Shown: positions 1 through 11,640 of the stretch, piece after piece
Numbering within the stretch: position 1 is the stretch's first letter
How the letters are laid out: the number at the start of each line of letters is the position of its first letter
Assembly: GCA_035610365.1 (NCBI GenBank)
Contig: CM069436.1
Coordinates: forward strand, 12,204,937 to 12,268,936
Origin: Aquatica leii
Taxonomy: Eukaryota > Arthropoda > Insecta > Coleoptera > Lampyridae
DNA length: 64,000 bases
Direction: 5' to 3'
Notes under the pieces: model-generated
The model's input: the letters and a program-made list of their open reading frames with translations, nothing else
Told to the model about the DNA's origin: nothing
The model's database searches: none
Translations under genes and position numbers: made by a program

Positions 1-404
1 CTATTGCTGAAAACTTCTTTAGTGAAGGTGCTTACACCACCAATTGACCAATACCAAAGTTTGCCAATACTTTGTAAGAAAGGGTGAAATTATACTTATG
101 TATATCTAACTCCATTTACAAGACCTTCAATATTAACCTCCAAAATTCTCTAAACTTGTTAGAGTAAGTACAATCGTTAGTAGATTCATATGTAAAGGAT
201 GCAAAGTAAATCAAGGTAAATAGTACCATATAATGAAAAAAATTCTATATAGTAGTCATTAATAATATTTCTTTATAGAACTCATTCGTGAACTCGTGTC
301 TACATGTACAATGACATCAAAAAATGTTAATTATTTGGGTAACCGAATTATTTGATGGCAGTTCCTAGATTTGACTGAAGTTTTTTTTAAAATTTAACAA
401 AAAT
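1..404. other. No recognised gene
   Basis: AT-rich sequence with no coding region, tandem repeat or RNA gene that I can support. The missing 3' exons of the CFAP251-like gene would be expected here or to the left of the window on the minus strand, but I could not recognise a reading frame resembling the conserved C-terminal region of that family. Confidence 0.4.
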
Positions 405-746
405 TTAGCAGGTAAAGATAACCATTCATAAGTAGTAAAATTTGTAGCAAATAATGATTTTGCAAAATTGTTTGTAGTTGCATCATTTCAAGATATGAGT
501 AGAAAGGATAAAAGAATATTGGATAAGACTGATCGCAATGATAAAACATTTCACATCTAATACATGGGAAGTTATGTATTTTTGAACAACACATTACTGC
601 ATATTTATCGTTTAACAGTAGCTGTGAGAAACAATTATAATTCAAATACTGCAACATTAGCAAATATTCAAAACGTCATCAAGGCATGGGTCAGAAATGC
701 ACCAGATCCAGAAGGAGGTCGTGCAAAGAGACAAGATGACAGTTAA
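405..746 (+). pseudogene. Unidentified coding-like remnant with one in-frame stop
   Basis: A plus-strand frame runs from about position 430 to the stop at 744-746, broken by a single TAA at 558-560. The part after that stop has protein-like composition, with the ordered pieces LLHIYRLTVAVRNNYN, LANIQNVIKAWVRNAP and a basic end GGRAKRQDDS. The part before it reads FAKLFVVASFQDMSRK. I do not recognise the family. The in-frame stop, lack of a clear start and adjacency to a repeat segment (about 770-825) shared with 57880-57925 suggest a fragment of a mobile or captured element rather than a host exon. It lies antisense to CFAP251, downstream of its last identified exon. Confidence 0.3.
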
Positions 747-769
747 TGTAATAGCGAAGACCGAAATCT

Positions 770-826
770 ATACTAAGATAAGAATATCTTCCGGGTTTGG
801 ACCGTGTCATTGTTTGTTTCTAGTAC
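770..826 (+). repeat. Short dispersed repeat shared with 57880-57925
   Basis: The stretch around TCTATACTAAGATAAGAA followed by TCTTCCGGGTTTGGACCGTG recurs nearly unchanged at about 57880-57925. At the second site it is followed by a hammerhead-like segment that is absent here. I infer two fragments of the same mobile element. Confidence 0.6.
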
Positions 827-893
827 ATAAGTATCCAAAGCCTACTTATATTAATCTGTTTAAAAAGTACAGAATAATAAAAAATACACTTAC

Positions 894-3800
894 TCCGTGT
901 TTATTTCCCACATAAGCATGCAATTATCGTTTTTCCCAATCGTAAACACATATTTTCCGTCACAACTTATACGAAACTGTACCAGTTGAGTAGGGTGTGC
1001 AGTCGTTCCAATATATTTGTGAGGATTTCCATCGGCCGGAAACATTTGAATCCCAAAATAATTGTCGTTTGCGTAAATCATGTATTTATTATCGTGTTTG
1101 GGTAATATCTAAAAACAAACGATTGATTGCTGTTTTATCAAGGGATAAAACTGACCTGGATTTTGTTCACTTGCGACTTTTCGTAACAACCGTAAGCAGG
1201 ACCGAGAACTACTCGATGACACATAAACGTTGTATCGTTTAACACTTTATATTTGTACTACAAAGGATCAGTTAATGATTGTAAAACTAAGATTTTTACG
1301 TACTTGGTTATCACAGATGTAAAAATACTTAGACTCTCCTTTGTCTGCTGGTTGATAATATATAAATGCAATTGGTATTGCACATTGTTCTATACGCTCT
1401 GAAGCAACTAGCACAATTTCGTTGTTACCGCTAAAATATTACTAGTTAAGAAATATATTTTAAGAAAACATAAAACATTTTGAATTCGCCTGACGTTATT
1501 GCATCTATAAATGACGTAAAATAAACGTAACTGTTATTCCCTGAGAGTAACGTCACTAAATTTATGTTATTATATTTTTACGCAGTCGCAAAAATGGAAC
1601 GGTGTTTTTTCCTTGTATTTAATTTGTGCGTAAGTTACAAAGTTCACTAATAACGTAAAAGAGATGTAATAAAAACGCGATTTGATCGGGTGGGGTGTGC
1701 TGTTCGGATTCGGCTTTAACTACATTTAATGTTGATACAACATTACCTATTGATAAGATCATATTCTTGCAGCATTCTATCAGCTCCAATAGTAAATAGT
1801 CTTGAAGGTAAATATGGCGTGAATAAAATGTCATTAATACACTTATAGTGCGACACCATTTTTCCCACGACTTCCCATATATCAACATCTAATAAATACT
1901 TAAGTATAACAATAGTTGAACAGCTATTCTAAAAGTATTTGGATTAACCGCAAATCAATCAAAATCATAAAAAAAACTTACGTAATAGGCACAAAACTTT
2001 GAGTCGGCTGAAAAGACAATTTTTATAATGGAGTTTTGAATCACATGAATTGGATTTTCGAATTTGGGAATGAGTGCAATAGGATCAAGAAAATATAGAT
2101 GTCCGCTAAGGGTGCCGCACGCCAAATACAAACTTTTTGGCGAATATTTAACGTACGTTATCGACATGGCTTGGTTCTTGTCGGTCAAACAAGTCTCGGC
2201 TAGTAATATCTTTGTAGCAAAGTCAAATAAGCATACAACTCCATTTTTCAAACCCATGCAAACAAATGGACTAAAACGGTTTAATCAAAACTATTCATTT
2301 GTATAAGTTTACTTACTGTTCCTCGTGAGTATCTATAGAGGTGACGATTCCTTGAATTTTTCTGTTTACAAACGTGATCTTGTTTTTTACATAGTCAACA
2401 AGGCCAATGCGGCTATCCTCGGTAGCTAATAAAACATTTAAATTTAGTCTATTTACCAAACTGCCCGCGCGATCTTAAAACCACTGTGGTAATTCACAGT
2501 GTGTGTTTTTTCTATTTATACACAACAGGCGCGGCTCCAGCAGCGTCTTTCGGTGGGGGCTCCATCAGTTTAAAGCGGGGGGGGGGGGGGGTAGTGCTCA
2601 TATTTTTAAATAATAATGTATTGAATATGGCGTTAATATAAAATATTAAATCGGTATTGAATAGTACTTCGTTATGAACCAAGCTTTTACTATTAAAAAA
2701 AGCCTATGTATTAAATACAAAGTGAGAAAAACTTCAGTATTATTTTCAATGTCGGGGGGGGCCATAGCCCCCACGGCCCCCCCACTGAAGCCGCGCCTGA
2801 TACACAGTAGCTCCACGGCGTCTCTGCGGTAAATATACGGCAAACCCAGAAGATTAAAAACAACCGTGGATACGCTGTGTATCCGCTGTAATTATTGACC
2901 GTGTAATAACCGTGGCTTTGACGCGAAATATGCAAAAAATTGCACTGTGGAACTAGCCAAAACTACACGGTGTATATATGGAATAAACGCACGCTGTAAA
3001 CACAGTAACGTAAACGATTATAAAATTGAGAACAGTAATATTATAGTAAAGTGTTCACGAATCATTTGGAGACTTTGAGACGATGGTCGAAAAAAATGGA
3101 ATGTTTTAAATAGATAACGTAAAATATAAAAAGTGTACAAAGGAAGTTGGAGTCAGTCTAATTGATTCCAAACATTATTGTGCCGGTTTAAGTAAATAAA
3201 GTGCACGTGCAGGTTTGAATAAATACAAGGTCGTTTAAAAGAGAACGTGCTGATAAATTAAACAAAAAATGCAACTGATTGGACACTGAAATGTACACAC
3301 CAACCATGGATACCGGAGGTGCATCGAACATCCATATTTAATATTATGGAGCAAGGATGGAGGTCCATTAGATATATCATTCCGTCACGGAAAAATCTTC
3401 ATAGTATGTCCATAGGACCTCCAGGTGGATAAACATTTTACATCCATATGGAGATATATTGAACAGTCATATGAACGTACAAAATACATACATATGGAGG
3501 TTCAATGAACATTTAATTAAAGTATAATAAACATTCATTTTTTTATAGAACCTTCATATGTAGGTAAAATATATGTGCATATCTATATATTAACAAAAAA
3601 TATGGCCACACGTCAAATAAAGTCAATACAAAATGCCAATAGTGATATTTTCCAGATGCAACAACTCCGGTTGGTCCACAGAAAATATGACCACTTGTTC
3701 ATTTTCACTCAAACACAATCGAACTTTTTTATTTACACATTCTCTCATTTTTCTAAAGCTTTTATCCATTATTTATATTATAGGAATCCAAATACTTACT

Positions 3801-6800
3801 AGATTAATGTACAGCAAAAGTAAATTCAAATATGCAAAAATACCTTGTCTTTACCCAATAAACACATCTGTACTGGCAATGTACTCCTTAGCCGGCACTC
3901 AGAATGCTGGCAATGTACTAAAATGAAGTACACTGCCGGTAACCAGGTGACACACCGGCCGATATATTGCCGGATGAATCTTGCCAATGCAGAAATTGCA
4001 TCGAACCAATATCGGCAAGTTAGGTATATTAATACAAGTTAAATGCAGAATGCCAGTGAAATCTGTGCAATATAATATGTACTTTGCCATCACATAAATA
4101 GTGCGCAATTTTAAAAGCATTGGCAATGTTAGCAACTTAACACAAATTAAATGCATACAATGGTATTATCATTTTTAATTTAATTAATAAAACAATTTGG
4201 AAACTTAACATACAATGTCCATATATGTACTGAAAAAGTTAAAAATATAAAAACCTATTTACATTCATTCTGTGCTTATGTTTATTGGCGTCTTTCGTAC
4301 CCACTACTCCTGGTGTTTATTGCGTGTTGTAAAGCTGCACCACAATTTGAATTTTTTCTTATGGATACTGTAAAATAAAAATTACATTGTAATGCTACTC
4401 AAATAACTTATGCACTTTTTTAGCAATTTCTAAACTAAATTTTGAAGTTTTTGAAGTAATTATAAAGAATTGTTTTGTAAATAGTCGTGAAATAAAATAC
4501 AACATGAAAGTCAAGTTTGGCAGTAATGCACTTGAAATCACATTACGTTAATATACATATAAAGTTAATGTTTTAAGTTTTAACCTATAAACTATAAAAT
4601 ACTCTGAAGCCTCTTACCATAAATTAAATTTAAAATATTTTTACAAATTTGTTTAGCTTGATCCAGACCAATTACTTGGTTAAAACATGTCTCGTTTGCT
4701 GTATCTTTTCAGCCAACAAAGTAGATTGAATCGATCTAAAAAAAAATTTCAATTAAATAAAACTCAGCAATAAGAATAATGAATTGGGAAATTGTAGATA
4801 AACTCACAAACTGGCTCTTAGATTACAAATTCCAAAGTCATTATATATTTGCTCGAAAACGTTTTAGTTTTTAGGTTATATATTTATTGTTAAGAAATAA
4901 TTTATATTTGAATTTAATACTTACTTATTTTGTTTACCCATCCATCCTAAATGATGAAAAACAAACACATTTTTTTGAAATTTTAAAGCACAAAATGGTT
5001 TGCATACGATAAATACAAGCTAAACAAAAAGCCAAAAAGTTTGCGTGTGCAATAATTCCTTAAATAATCAGTGGCGATAATATACGCGAAAACCTTGGCG
5101 AAAACAAACGAACAACGAAGAAAGTTTAAATTAAACCGCGCCAAGTATTTTTTTTTACTTTTTCAATTTTTCATTAAATTTGTTGTTGCATGTTAAATAT
5201 TTACTACAAATGTTAAATTTTAGAGAATATAATTATTTCTAAATAATTTTGATAAAAAATAGCAACTCACAAAATTATGTAACATGATACATAAAAAAAA
5301 TGTTTCCGAACATAACACTTAAGATAATCCTATTTCACAGATATCCATGAATGTATATAAGGTGCATATACAATGGATATTAAACTACGGATGTACATCA
5401 ATGGATATTATTTGGATAAATATGTATATCCATTGCATCTCGCGTGCTGTGTGGGTTATATTTAATAATCATATCTAAAATCGTGTGAATACTAAAAAAT
5501 AAATTGGTTTTAAAATTTGTTACAATAGTAACAGAATAAAATTGAATAAAAAATGTCAGATTATTGAAACGTTCTTCAAACATTTAAACGTTTGAGACTA
5601 TTACCAAAGCAGATAGATGAGATAAAAATATAAAAGGCATCCGAAGGAAATATTAGTTAATGAACGTCACTGTAAAAAAGAACGTGTTGGTGTTAAATAA
5701 ATGAGTGCGTTAAGTGATTAATTATCTTATCCGCGGACAGTGTACGGTTACAGTGATATATAAATTATAGTAAATGTTTGTTTTTAATAAATTTTTAATT
5801 TGTTATTTGTTGTATTTATAGTGTAAATCGTGTAAATACAAAAAAGTTGCTTACTAATATCTAAGATTTAACTTACCAACAAAAAAGTCTCGAACTATAA
5901 AAGGTAATTTATTGACCGTTGCATCAGTGGGTACTTGGTTTATATAAAAAAGCTCAACTTCTGCATAGTTGTCATCCGCGTCCAAAGGATTAATTTGTGG
6001 ATTAAGAACATCTGATGGATCTTCTATCTTATAGTTTCTCTTCTCCATGTGAAAAGATATACTTTTTATCAGTGGAAGATTAAAGCTTTGGCACCAATAC
6101 ATAATTTTCACTCTATTGTCGTAAAACTTAATACGACCTCGATCATCTCCGCTAACTAACAATCTGCATTTTTTAAATTTTAGTTTTTTGTTAATTAGTG
6201 ATATAAGCTATACCCGTCTACAGAGGTTACGCAAGTTATGGAATCATCTGATACTTTAATGGCCTTAACAAATATTTTGGTGTTTTGCAATTTGCTCTCT
6301 TCATATTCTTTTGCATATAATGTATTGCCAAACACCAGAAGTACGCCTTCGGTTGTTGAAGCTACACACTCGTGGCATTTGAGAAAATAAGTGCAGTCGG
6401 TGATTAACCCATGTTTTTTAAAGTTCCGAATCGTGGGAAAAACCGGTGGTAATAATCTATTCTGGTTGGTATCCTAAAACCCAAAAATAGTGGGAGGATT
6501 TGATGAAACCATCATTTACCCATTCGATGAAGATCATTTGTTTTTGAAAAGCAACCCATATGTGTTCCTGTACGTCAGGATTAAAACAAATTCTACGTGG
6601 TAAACCATAATTGTCGTTTGCTGTAAACGAATCTAAAATACCAAACAAATTAAATTGGAAAAACAGTCAAAAATTGCTCAAGGCGTCACATGCGTCTTAG
6701 ATAAGATATTGCTGGAGACTATTGTACGGTTTTGCCAAATGCAAAAAAAAAATAATTTTCTGTTTGTTTTCCCAATGGTTTTTAATTAAAAGATTTGTAA

Positions 6801-7535
6801 GGTGATTTGTTTTCCATAACTATATGTTTTGGTTTCACGTACCGTTAGGTTCATTGTCTCCGTAAGTCCAAAGCCAAAACTTTATTACATGTTTAAATTC
6901 ATTTCCAACTGAAACTAAATATTTGGCGTTACCACTAATTGCACAAAGTGCAGCTCCATGTTTAGGGTGCGAATCAAAAATGGTATTCACCGGTACACTA
7001 AAACCAGTTACAAAATTGAATTTCTCAAAAAACTATAACTTACCATTCAAAACTGTCCCATACTATAATTGTGTTATCTTCCCCTTCATCTGCTGTAGCT
7101 AACCATCTTCCACTGTCATCAGACGATATACTAGTAATCATATTTTTCTAAAATATTTATCAAATTTACATATTTTAGATTGGTAAGTACATACATGTCC
7201 TTGTAAAACATTCATAGTGTGCGCTACATAGTCGTACAGAATGGACGCGTGCGTACAAGCATAAAACAATAAACTTCTTGATCTGCTGGTTAAATTTATT
7301 ACGTCGACAGAGGTATTTACCCCAAAAGTCCACACTAAATTCTAAAAAAGGGTTTTTAAGAATTTTATTGTAAATTACGTACAAAGGGATTTATATCAGG
7401 TTCTTGTGAAGGACCCAGGGACAACAGACTAGCCGCATTTTCTTCTGACGACAGTCTATCGCTAGAACGTTTGTGGTCTGTTTCCACAAAAGTTGCTTTT
7501 TTGTTTGATGCTTTTTCAGAAACTTCATCGCCCAT
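894..7535 (-). CDS. CFAP251: CFAP251/WDR66-like axonemal WD40 protein, 13 exons, 3' end missing
   Basis: Exons on the minus strand: 7383-7535, 7195-7341, 7044-7147, 6843-6997, 6520-6632, 6214-6473, 5877-6163, 2317-2425, 1982-2270, 1747-1928, 1304-1430, 1156-1257, 894-1108. Every junction has GT...AG and the phases add up, giving 747 codons plus two bases. The start is the ATG at 7535 (MGDEVSEKAS). WD40-type blades follow one another, for example HGAALCAISGNAKYL, LLVSGDDRGRIKFYD, SRLFTIGADRMLQEYDL and DGKYVFTIGKND. The motif GPAYGC and the segment GIQMFPADGNPHKYIG match what I recall of CFAP251, a calmodulin- and spoke-associated complex protein of motile cilia, so sperm expression is likely (inference). 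The last exon ends in phase 2 at a GTAAGT donor, so C-terminal exons lie further left. Intron 7 (2426-5876) is 3.4 kb and filled with repeats; the others are about 40-320 bases. Confidence 0.85.
1509..1678. repeat. MITE, AACGTAACTGTTATT family, copy 1
   Basis: Lies within an intron of the CFAP251-like gene. One end carries ATGACGTAAAATAAACGTAA followed by CTGTTATTCCCTGAGAGTAA, the other GATGTAATAAAAACGCG, with ACAGTCGCAAAAA-like sequence between (here GCAGTCGCAAAAA). The same end sequences mark copies at 11121-11467, 11641-13569 (split) and 63178-63534. This copy is internally shortened. No coding capacity. Confidence 0.6.
2426..5876. repeat. Large repeat-filled intron of CFAP251
   Basis: No exon seen. 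It holds a G-run and GC-rich segment at 2521-2800 (mobile-element debris; similar GC-rich debris recurs near 28130 and 28840-28920), a cluster of ATCCATATGGAGG-like words in both orientations at about 3290-3570, and a cluster of TGGCAATGTACT/TGCCGG-type words at about 3850-4130. At 5330-5460 there is a further cluster of ATGGATAT/ATCCATTG words. Clustered short motifs in both orientations are typical of subterminal regions of DNA transposons, but I found no transposase and no convincing terminal inverted repeats. Confidence 0.45.
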
Positions 7536-7959
7536 CTCTAATCAAAGATTAAAAGTTACGTATGATGACAATTGTCAAAACAATTTTGACGCGTATTTTA
7601 GCTGACTGGCTATTTAACAACTCTGATTTCTAATTTTGTTTTATAAGTTTTTTACTACATTATACGCTTCTTATTGAAATCACGTATAAGAAACTAGCAG
7701 AAAGTATCCTCAAAAAACATATTGGAGTGGCGCTATATTTCAAGAAATCTGAGAGTATTCCAAGGGAAAAATACATTTTTTGCTTTGCAATTAAAATTGG
7801 GTATTGTTAATTGTATTAACCCTGCAAATGTGGTACTTAGTTATCTACATTTTTTATATGAAACAGTCTGCTTCGTATTCAGTCGAGTAGAATTATTCAG
7901 CCTTTAGCTTAAGATTAAATTTGAGTATTATTGTTTACGTAGCCATAAAATGGTCTTTG

Positions 7960-8105
7960 TATGAAATTTTTTTGTTTGATTTAGTGATTTGTTAAAACAA
8001 AAAAAATACAGAATTTACAAAACGATAGTAGCATAAAATGGCGTACAGCTTTTGCGATTGTGTAAAGAAACTGAGTAGTTATGTTTATTGAATTTCATTG
8101 GCCAT
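7960..8105. repeat. MITE, AACGTAACTGTTATT family, partial diverged copy
   Basis: The segment with TTTACAAAACGATAGTAGCA, GGCGTACAGC and GATTGTGTAAAG parallels the interior of the copy at 63178-63534 (ATTACAAAACGACATAGCAA, GGCGCAGCGTACAATG, GGCTGTGTAAAA). The ends are eroded. It lies between the starts of the divergently transcribed CFAP251-like and Josephin genes. Confidence 0.45.
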
Positions 8106-8403
8106 TTATCGTTGGAAAAAACTGAAAAAAGATTGGTAACAATGGCCATGTAGCACCAGATTACAAATTTTTTTAACTGCATTTTACATGCTTAACGTTA
8201 AAATGGAACAAAATTACGTCTAAAAAAAATTTTTTTTATTAATTGTACTAACACAAATCGTTAATTCCGACATACAATGTATACTATAAATAGTGGCAAC
8301 ATAGCAGTGTACCATAATTGTAATCCTGTTGTCAGTGGTAGTTAACCTAAATATTCATTTGTCAAAGTTTAATTAAAATTACCTTAAATTATAAGTGACT
8401 ATT

Positions 8404-9183
8404 ATGAATTCGAACGATAATTGTCAAATTTATCACGAAAAACAAGTTAGAGAATTATGCGCGTTACACGCGCTAAATAATTTATTTCAAACCAAGGGTT
8501 ACTTTTCAAAATTAGAACTTGATACTATATGCCATTCGTTGTCTCCTGATGTATGGATAAATCCTCATAAATCGGTATTTGGTCTAGGAAATTATGATAT
8601 AAACGTTATTATGAAAGCATTGCAAGGTAAAGGTTACGAAGCAATTTGGTTCGATAAGCGCAAGTATGATAACCTACATTGTTTGAACACTTTTACACAA
8701 TTACATTACAGAGACCCCGGTTGTTTAAACTTAGATAGCATCTGTGGATTTATATTAAACGTACCTAGTGATTATAAAATTGGGTTTGTGATGTTACCGT
8801 TAAGACGTAGGCATTGGATTACGCTTAGACAAATAAATGGATTTTTTTACAATTTAGATTCTAAACTAGATGCACCACAAATCATCGGAAATGTAATATA
8901 ATATTGCAAATTGAGATTTTTATTAATCGTTTAATTTTAGAACGAGGATTTATTAGATTATTTAAAGGAACAATTGGAGTGTAAAGACAAAGAACTATTT
9001 TTAATTGTTGAAAGTGATGTTGATAGAGCTCAAAGTTGGCTTTTAAATAAAGCTAGTTATGCTAATAATGTGAAGGAAAGAGATGTCGAAGTAGTTCAAC
9101 TTAAAGACATTGTAAGTGATGGTGTTAATGTAACTATCAATCCTCTATGTGATAAGCACGAAGATTTATTAGATCACTGGTGA
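8404..9183 (+). CDS. Josephin-domain deubiquitinase (JOSD1/2-like)
   Basis: Two exons, 8404-8892 and 8941-9183, joined in phase 0 (GT at 8893, AG at 8939-8940), encoding 243 codons including the stop. A GTG nine bases upstream is in frame, but the ATG at 8404 (MNSNDNCQIYHEKQ) is the natural start. The Josephin cysteine-protease triad is visible: Cys in ELCALHALNNLFQ, His in RRRHWITLR and Asn in FFYNLDSKL. The fold is known to cleave ubiquitin from substrates. There are no ubiquitin-interaction motifs or polyglutamine tract as in ataxin-3, so JOSD1/JOSD2 is the better match. The C-terminal ~80 residues (NEDLLDYLKEQ onward) continue the domain. Which of JOSD1 or JOSD2 it corresponds to is not resolved. 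Confidence 0.88.
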
Positions 9184-9966
9184 AAATATTTTTTTATTTT
9201 TGTTAATGCACAACAAAAAATAGCCAGAAGGTTAAGTCTGACTATTTTTTTTTTAAGTCAATTTACAAATATAGAAAGGAAGTTTTTTATAATACGTTTT
9301 CTGTAGATGTATATTTCATAGTGAAATCATGTAACGAAAGAACAACGGAAGTACTTGATATTATGGAGGTGATATGTTTCAAGAGGCACTAACTGTTTTA
9401 TTCGTTGAAGTGATGCGTGAGCTGAAGATGACAGGTTGTATACCTCGGTTTTGGTATTTATTTCAATTTCATGCACAAAGCTTTATCTATATTTTTTATG
9501 AAACTTTAATGTTAACGAAATTAAAATAATATGGATTGTTTAATGTGATATTTTCGTATTTGTGCTTTGTGTATTGTGATGTACGAGGAAATAAATTTTT
9601 GTTAAACATTTTTATAAATTCTGACGTAATCTGTTGCATGAACACACAATTTTATAAGAGAGTAATTAGGTAAAACGTCATGGTGGAGTTGAAGAATTAG
9701 ATGCTGTACAACACTGGTTTTTTTTTTAAAACTTTAACCTTCTAACACGAACAATTGAAATACAATTTTTCTTCAACAATTATATTTATAAAGACTTTTA
9801 AAACAATCAACTTGCGTATACTTCCTCACTAAAAAATCCTATGAGATCTTAAATATTACATAATTTTTGGTATTTAAGGGTAATTCTTACAAATAACATT
9901 TTTTAATTATGAACACTGTAAATTAATGCTAAATTTATATTCTGAAAAGATTCTTTGGTCAATTTG
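9184..9966. other. Intergenic, nothing recognised
   Basis: Spacer between the convergent Josephin and SWEET genes. It contains AATAAA near 9590 downstream of the Josephin stop, which may be a distal polyadenylation signal. No repeats or RNA genes recognised. Confidence 0.4.
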
Positions 9967-10779
9967 CTAAAAGGTTTGTACAGAACTATATCCTTGCGAG
10001 GACGGCGATTTCGTGTAAATACAAAACAGAGATAATTGAAAACCGGATAAAAGACAGCCCAGAAAATTAGGTATCTGTAACAAATACATTAGAATCATAA
10101 TTTACATAATTGCAATATGTACTTGAATGAAAGTATCTTTAAGTATAACACCATAAAAAAACCATTGCATAGAAACGATAAAGCTCATAAATATTATTGG
10201 AAATGGTAAGCTTTCTGCAGATTTCACTTTGATTACATATAAGAGCGATGTTAGAGGTGCGGCGAAAAACATTATAGTCATCACACAGCATAAGAATCCC
10301 ACATACTTTATAGATACTTCTTTATTCGATTCGTATACCGAATAAGCTAAAATTGTTAGTAAAATACCAATACTCCCAAAGAATTGGCGAAGTATTACAG
10401 TCTGAAATATTTAATTAGCAAATATATTATAAATGTGATAAGTACCTTTTTAATACTGTACAAGTAGAATACGACCGCATAAGAAAAATGCAAGGTGGCA
10501 CCTACTGTGTTAACTAAAATTAAGGAATGATCTCCTATTAAGAAACCATAACGCAGCCACAGGCTCGTCGATAAAAAACCAGAAACAAAAGGTAAACCCG
10601 AAATGTCTCCGGTGCTTTTCTTTTGAACAATTTTTTGACAAACTAAGCTGAAAAATTTTAAACAGTTTGGTACAAGATTGAAAGTGTTACAGAGGTTCTT
10701 ACGTTCCAGCAAGGAATTGTAGAATTGTCGATATTGAAGCAGTAACTGCTAATATACTTTTGATGTCTTCTCTATTCAT
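9967..10779 (-). CDS. SWEET sugar transporter (MtN3/saliva family)
   Basis: Four exons on the minus strand: 10703-10779, 10446-10647, 10123-10401 and 9967-10074, all with GT...AG borders and consistent phase, giving 221 residues. Two MtN3 (PQ-loop type) repeats are present. The first, about residues 5-95, includes STGDISGLPFVSGFLSTSLW and the run LVNTVGATLHFSY; the second, about 125-205, includes SAESLPFPIIFMSFIVSMQW and IQIPNFLGCLLSGFQLSLF. Seven hydrophobic segments are expected. Animal SWEETs move glucose and related sugars across plasma or Golgi membranes by facilitated diffusion. The length equals the usual ~220 residues and no key segment is missing. Confidence 0.9.
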
Positions 10780-11120
10780 ATCATATAATTTTCTACATCT
10801 AAAACAGTCTTAATGTTTGTTCCTATTTTGACAATTTACATAGCCACGATGGCAAAGTTGAAAAACTAATATTTGAAGTAGCTTGTACACATAACCTTTT
10901 CTAAAAATTAAAATTTGTATGATAGATGGCGTTAATCAAAAATAATGGAGGTAATTTTAAATTTTTGGATCTTCTCTTTGATTTCTCTCGGTTTTTCTTG
11001 GTACTTTTAGAACTTATTACTCGTTTTACATTTTTTTCTTCTTTTCCAACTTTATATTAACGTAAATTCCGTAACAATAACATCCGGAAGCTACAAGTTC
11101 CTAAGTAATCATAAATGATT

Positions 11121-11467
11121 AATGACGTTAGATAAACGTAACTGTTATTATTTGAGATTAACGTCGTTACATTTCTATCATTTAATTGGCTAAATTATAG
11201 AATTTTTATACAGTCGCAAAAATTGTATGTCATTTCGTGTTACTATATTGTTATGTAATTTCTGTAGCTTTCTTGTATTTAATTTGTATAACATTGTACA
11301 ACCAAAAGTATTGGAAACGTAAATTTTTCAATTAGGTCTTAGTCACTGACCAAATCAAACTAAATAAAACTTACAATACAAAATCATTACATAGAACGTA
11401 TTCGTGGTTATACGTGTGATACATTACAAAAGTACTCTGATAACGTATAAGTGATGTAATAAAAACG
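11121..11467. repeat. MITE, AACGTAACTGTTATT family, copy 2
   Basis: About 347 bases, bounded by ATGACGTTAGATAAACGTAA at the left and GATAACGTATAAGTGATGTA at the right. It is the inverted counterpart of the copy at 63178-63534, sharing the same order of internal blocks (ACAGTCGCAAAAATTGTATG, GTGGTTATACGTG, AGTACTCTGATAACGT). No coding capacity. Confidence 0.6.
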
Positions 11468-11640
11468 TTATATGGTTAATTGGTTTGTCTAAAGCAAGAT
11501 TACTAGCAAACGACGCTTTGTGGTTCGTTAAGAATGCGTAGTTTTGCCGCAATTTAACGATTGGTTGGTTTATTGAAGAAGCTGCAACTAAAATTGTTGA
11601 AAAACTATGAGTGCACTCTGGTACGATCTCAAGCATAAAT

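Noticed and set aside
1619-1888. 89-codon minus-strand frame as a separate gene
   Set aside because: It overlaps CFAP251 exon 1747-1928 in the wrong frame and then runs into the MITE; the exon frame gives clear WD40 sequence instead.
2570-2600. G-run as a possible G-quadruplex regulatory site
   Set aside because: A single homopolymeric run inside mobile-element debris; nothing indicates function and the length may be a sequencing artefact.
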